Assembly: GCF_014203275.1 (NCBI RefSeq) | Contig: NZ_JACHIP010000007.1 | Location: 186,001-250,000 of the forward strand | Direction of reading: 5' to 3' | From: Granulicella aggregans | GTDB lineage: Bacteria > Acidobacteriota > Terriglobia > Terriglobales > Acidobacteriaceae | Length of the DNA stretch: 64,000 nucleotides | Shown here: piece by piece, positions 62,974-64,000 of the stretch | Layout: each line of letters opens with the position of its first letter | Position numbering within the stretch: the stretch's first letter is position 1 | The notes under the pieces: model-generated | The model's input: only the letters and a program-made list of their open reading frames with translations | Database searches by the model: none | What the model was told of the DNA's origin: nothing | Program-made: the position numbers and the translations under genes

Positions 62974-64000
62974 GGCCTCTTCCAATCACTGCTATGTGAG
63001 TGTTGCGCGGAGTGTACTGGCCTAGTTCAAGCACCCAGGTGGTGGCACCTTCAGGGGTAGCCTCGCTGAGAGGCTTAAACCCAAGCGACTCGTAGTGATC
63101 GGCTACCATGCCGTTCTTCTTCGTGGGTATGTAATAGCCCACCAATCGAGAGGTTCCGATGGCCCTGGCCCTTCGAACGAGGGTATCCAGCATCGCCAGC
63201 TCCATGTCGCGCTTTAGGACCCGGCAACTCATCAGCCAGAGATCAAGATGAAGCTCGTCATCCTTCTTGCGGCCGAGGATGACCGTGACTAGTCCATTGT
63301 CGCCGAACTTATCTTTCAGGCGTCCGTAGAGGGTGACGTAGGCGGGGTCAGACTGGAAGGACTCCATCTCCGCAAGTGTGCATCGCCGTGTTGTCAGATT
63401 GTATTGGTTGGTCTTGTTCGTGAGCTGTGAGATCCGTTCAAGGTAGACATTGTGAAAGGAGTCAATCTCCGCCTCCATCTCCATGGAGTCGAGGTATGCG
63501 CCGTAGTCTTCGAACTTGCTCTCGAGAGCTGTCAGTTCGGCCCGGTTTGCATACATGGCGGCCCGCTCGAAATCTTCCTTCGAGAGTGAGATGGGTTCGA
63601 AGTAGCGCCCGGCGTCGATGATGGGGATGAAACGGGAGACGTCGCTTCCGACATCGGGGACGGCGACTCCTGGAATCTGCGCAGCCACGATGTGGCGCTC
63701 TGCCGGGTTGTCGTCTACGAAGACGAAGCTGTCCACACCGAGGTTTAGGTCTCTGGCAATGTGCAGCAGATTTTCATGTTTGGGTTCCCAGTTCGCCTTG
63801 AACGCAGAGAAATGCTCCAGTTTCAGGACCGAATCCGGATGGGAGAAACCGCCTCGCGCTGTTTCGTCATTGTTCTTGGAACAGACGGCCAGCAGAACGC
63901 CGCGCTTTCTTTGGTCGAGACAATATTGCTGGAAGGCAGTGTAGGCCTCCGCCAAGGGAGTTTCGCGGCCAATCTGGATCTTGTCGACTCCATCGTCCCC
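62966..64000 (-). CDS. FkbH-like HAD-IIIC family protein, N-terminus beyond the window
   Basis: At least 344 residues; the frame is open to the window edge (GDDGVDKIQIGRETPLAEAY before the first internal start), so the N-terminal HAD nucleophile Asp is not visible. Seen here: RKRGVLLAVCSKNNDETA (HAD motif II), FVFVDDNPAERHIV (the acidic motif typical of FkbH), and a C-terminal GNAT-like half with GDNGLVTVILGRK, LHLDLWLMSCRVLKRDMELA and YIPTKKNGMVADHYESLGF. FkbH proteins take a glyceryl group from 1,3-bisphosphoglycerate and load it on an ACP. With the coupled ACP next to it, the same reaction is likely. More genes of this set may lie to the right. Confidence 0.9.
   Translation of the reverse strand, partial: GDDGVDKIQIGRETPLAEAYTAFQQYCLDQRKRGVLLAVCSKNNDETARGGFSHPDSVLKLEHFSAFKANWEPKHENLLHIARDLNLGVDSFVFVDDNPAERHIVAAQIPGVAVPDVGSDVSRFIPIIDAGRYFEPISLSKEDFERAAMYANRAELTALESKFEDYGAYLDSMEMEAEIDSFHNVYLERISQLTNKTNQYNLTTRRCTLAEMESFQSDPAYVTLYGRLKDKFGDNGLVTVILGRKKDDELHLDLWLMSCRVLKRDMELAMLDTLVRRARAIGTSRLVGYYIPTKKNGMVADHYESLGFKPLSEATPEGATTWVLELGQYTPRNTHIAVIGRGHD

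Overview
The window most likely comes from a soil Acidobacteriota of the Terriglobia type (Terriglobus/Granulicella/Edaphobacter-like). This is inferred from moderate-to-high GC, the DUF1800/DUF1501 secreted pair, a BcsA-BcsB fusion next to a long BcsQ, paired DUF3857-transglutaminase proteins and many GTG/TTG starts. No rRNA gene is present to prove it. Most of the window is one large envelope and exopolysaccharide (EPS) region between two edges of ordinary metabolism.

Layout. 1-269: tail of a leucyl aminopeptidase. 408-876: small two-helix membrane protein, apparently broken by one base. 993-17426 (all minus strand): BcsQ-like ATPase, BcsA-BcsB fusion, two DUF3857/transglutaminase paralogues, class III aminotransferase, flippase-fold membrane protein, ArgS and a Tat-exported GH1 protein lacking the usual acid/base glutamate. 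17671-17746: tRNA-Lys(UUU). 18197-23672: three glycosyltransferases and an acyltransferase-SGNH fusion on the minus strand. 23982-24335: possible relic of a DNA polymerase IV C-terminus. 24608-30260: a giant DUF1800 lipoprotein-like protein with five 175-residue repeats, followed by its DUF1501 partner. 30421-33758: Wza-like exporter and Wzc/GumC-like copolymerase with a damaged P-loop. 34317-50410: EPS assembly and tailoring genes (secreted SGNH protein, GT87, clan-A glycosidase, GT-C-like membrane protein, GT4, GT2, Wzx-like flippase, a second acyltransferase-SGNH fusion, O-antigen ligase/polymerase, ExoZ-like acyltransferase). 50465-53339: complete IS21 element with 6-bp target duplication, beside stubs of an IS3-like and an IS66-like element. 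53504-57937: UDP-glucuronate decarboxylase, UDP-glucose dehydrogenase, a small membrane protein and the initiating polyprenyl sugar-phosphate transferase. 58273-59555: IS3-family element with frameshifted orfB. 60151-64000: MBOAT acyltransferase and SGNH-like partner, convergent with an acyl carrier protein and an FkbH-like HAD protein.

How it fits together. The sugar-phosphate transferase starts a lipid-linked repeat unit. Ugd and the decarboxylase can supply UDP-GlcA and UDP-Xyl. The GT2/GT4 enzymes extend the unit, the Wzx-like protein flips it, the ligase-family protein polymerises it, and the Wza/Wzc-like pair exports it. Four membrane acyltransferases of three kinds and several SGNH domains suggest a heavily O-acylated polymer. 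The most interesting candidate system is the cassette at the right edge, where an ACP and an FkbH-like protein could feed a three-carbon acyl group to an MBOAT enzyme for EPS decoration. The left block is a compact cellulose-synthase locus with no BcsC or BcsZ in view.
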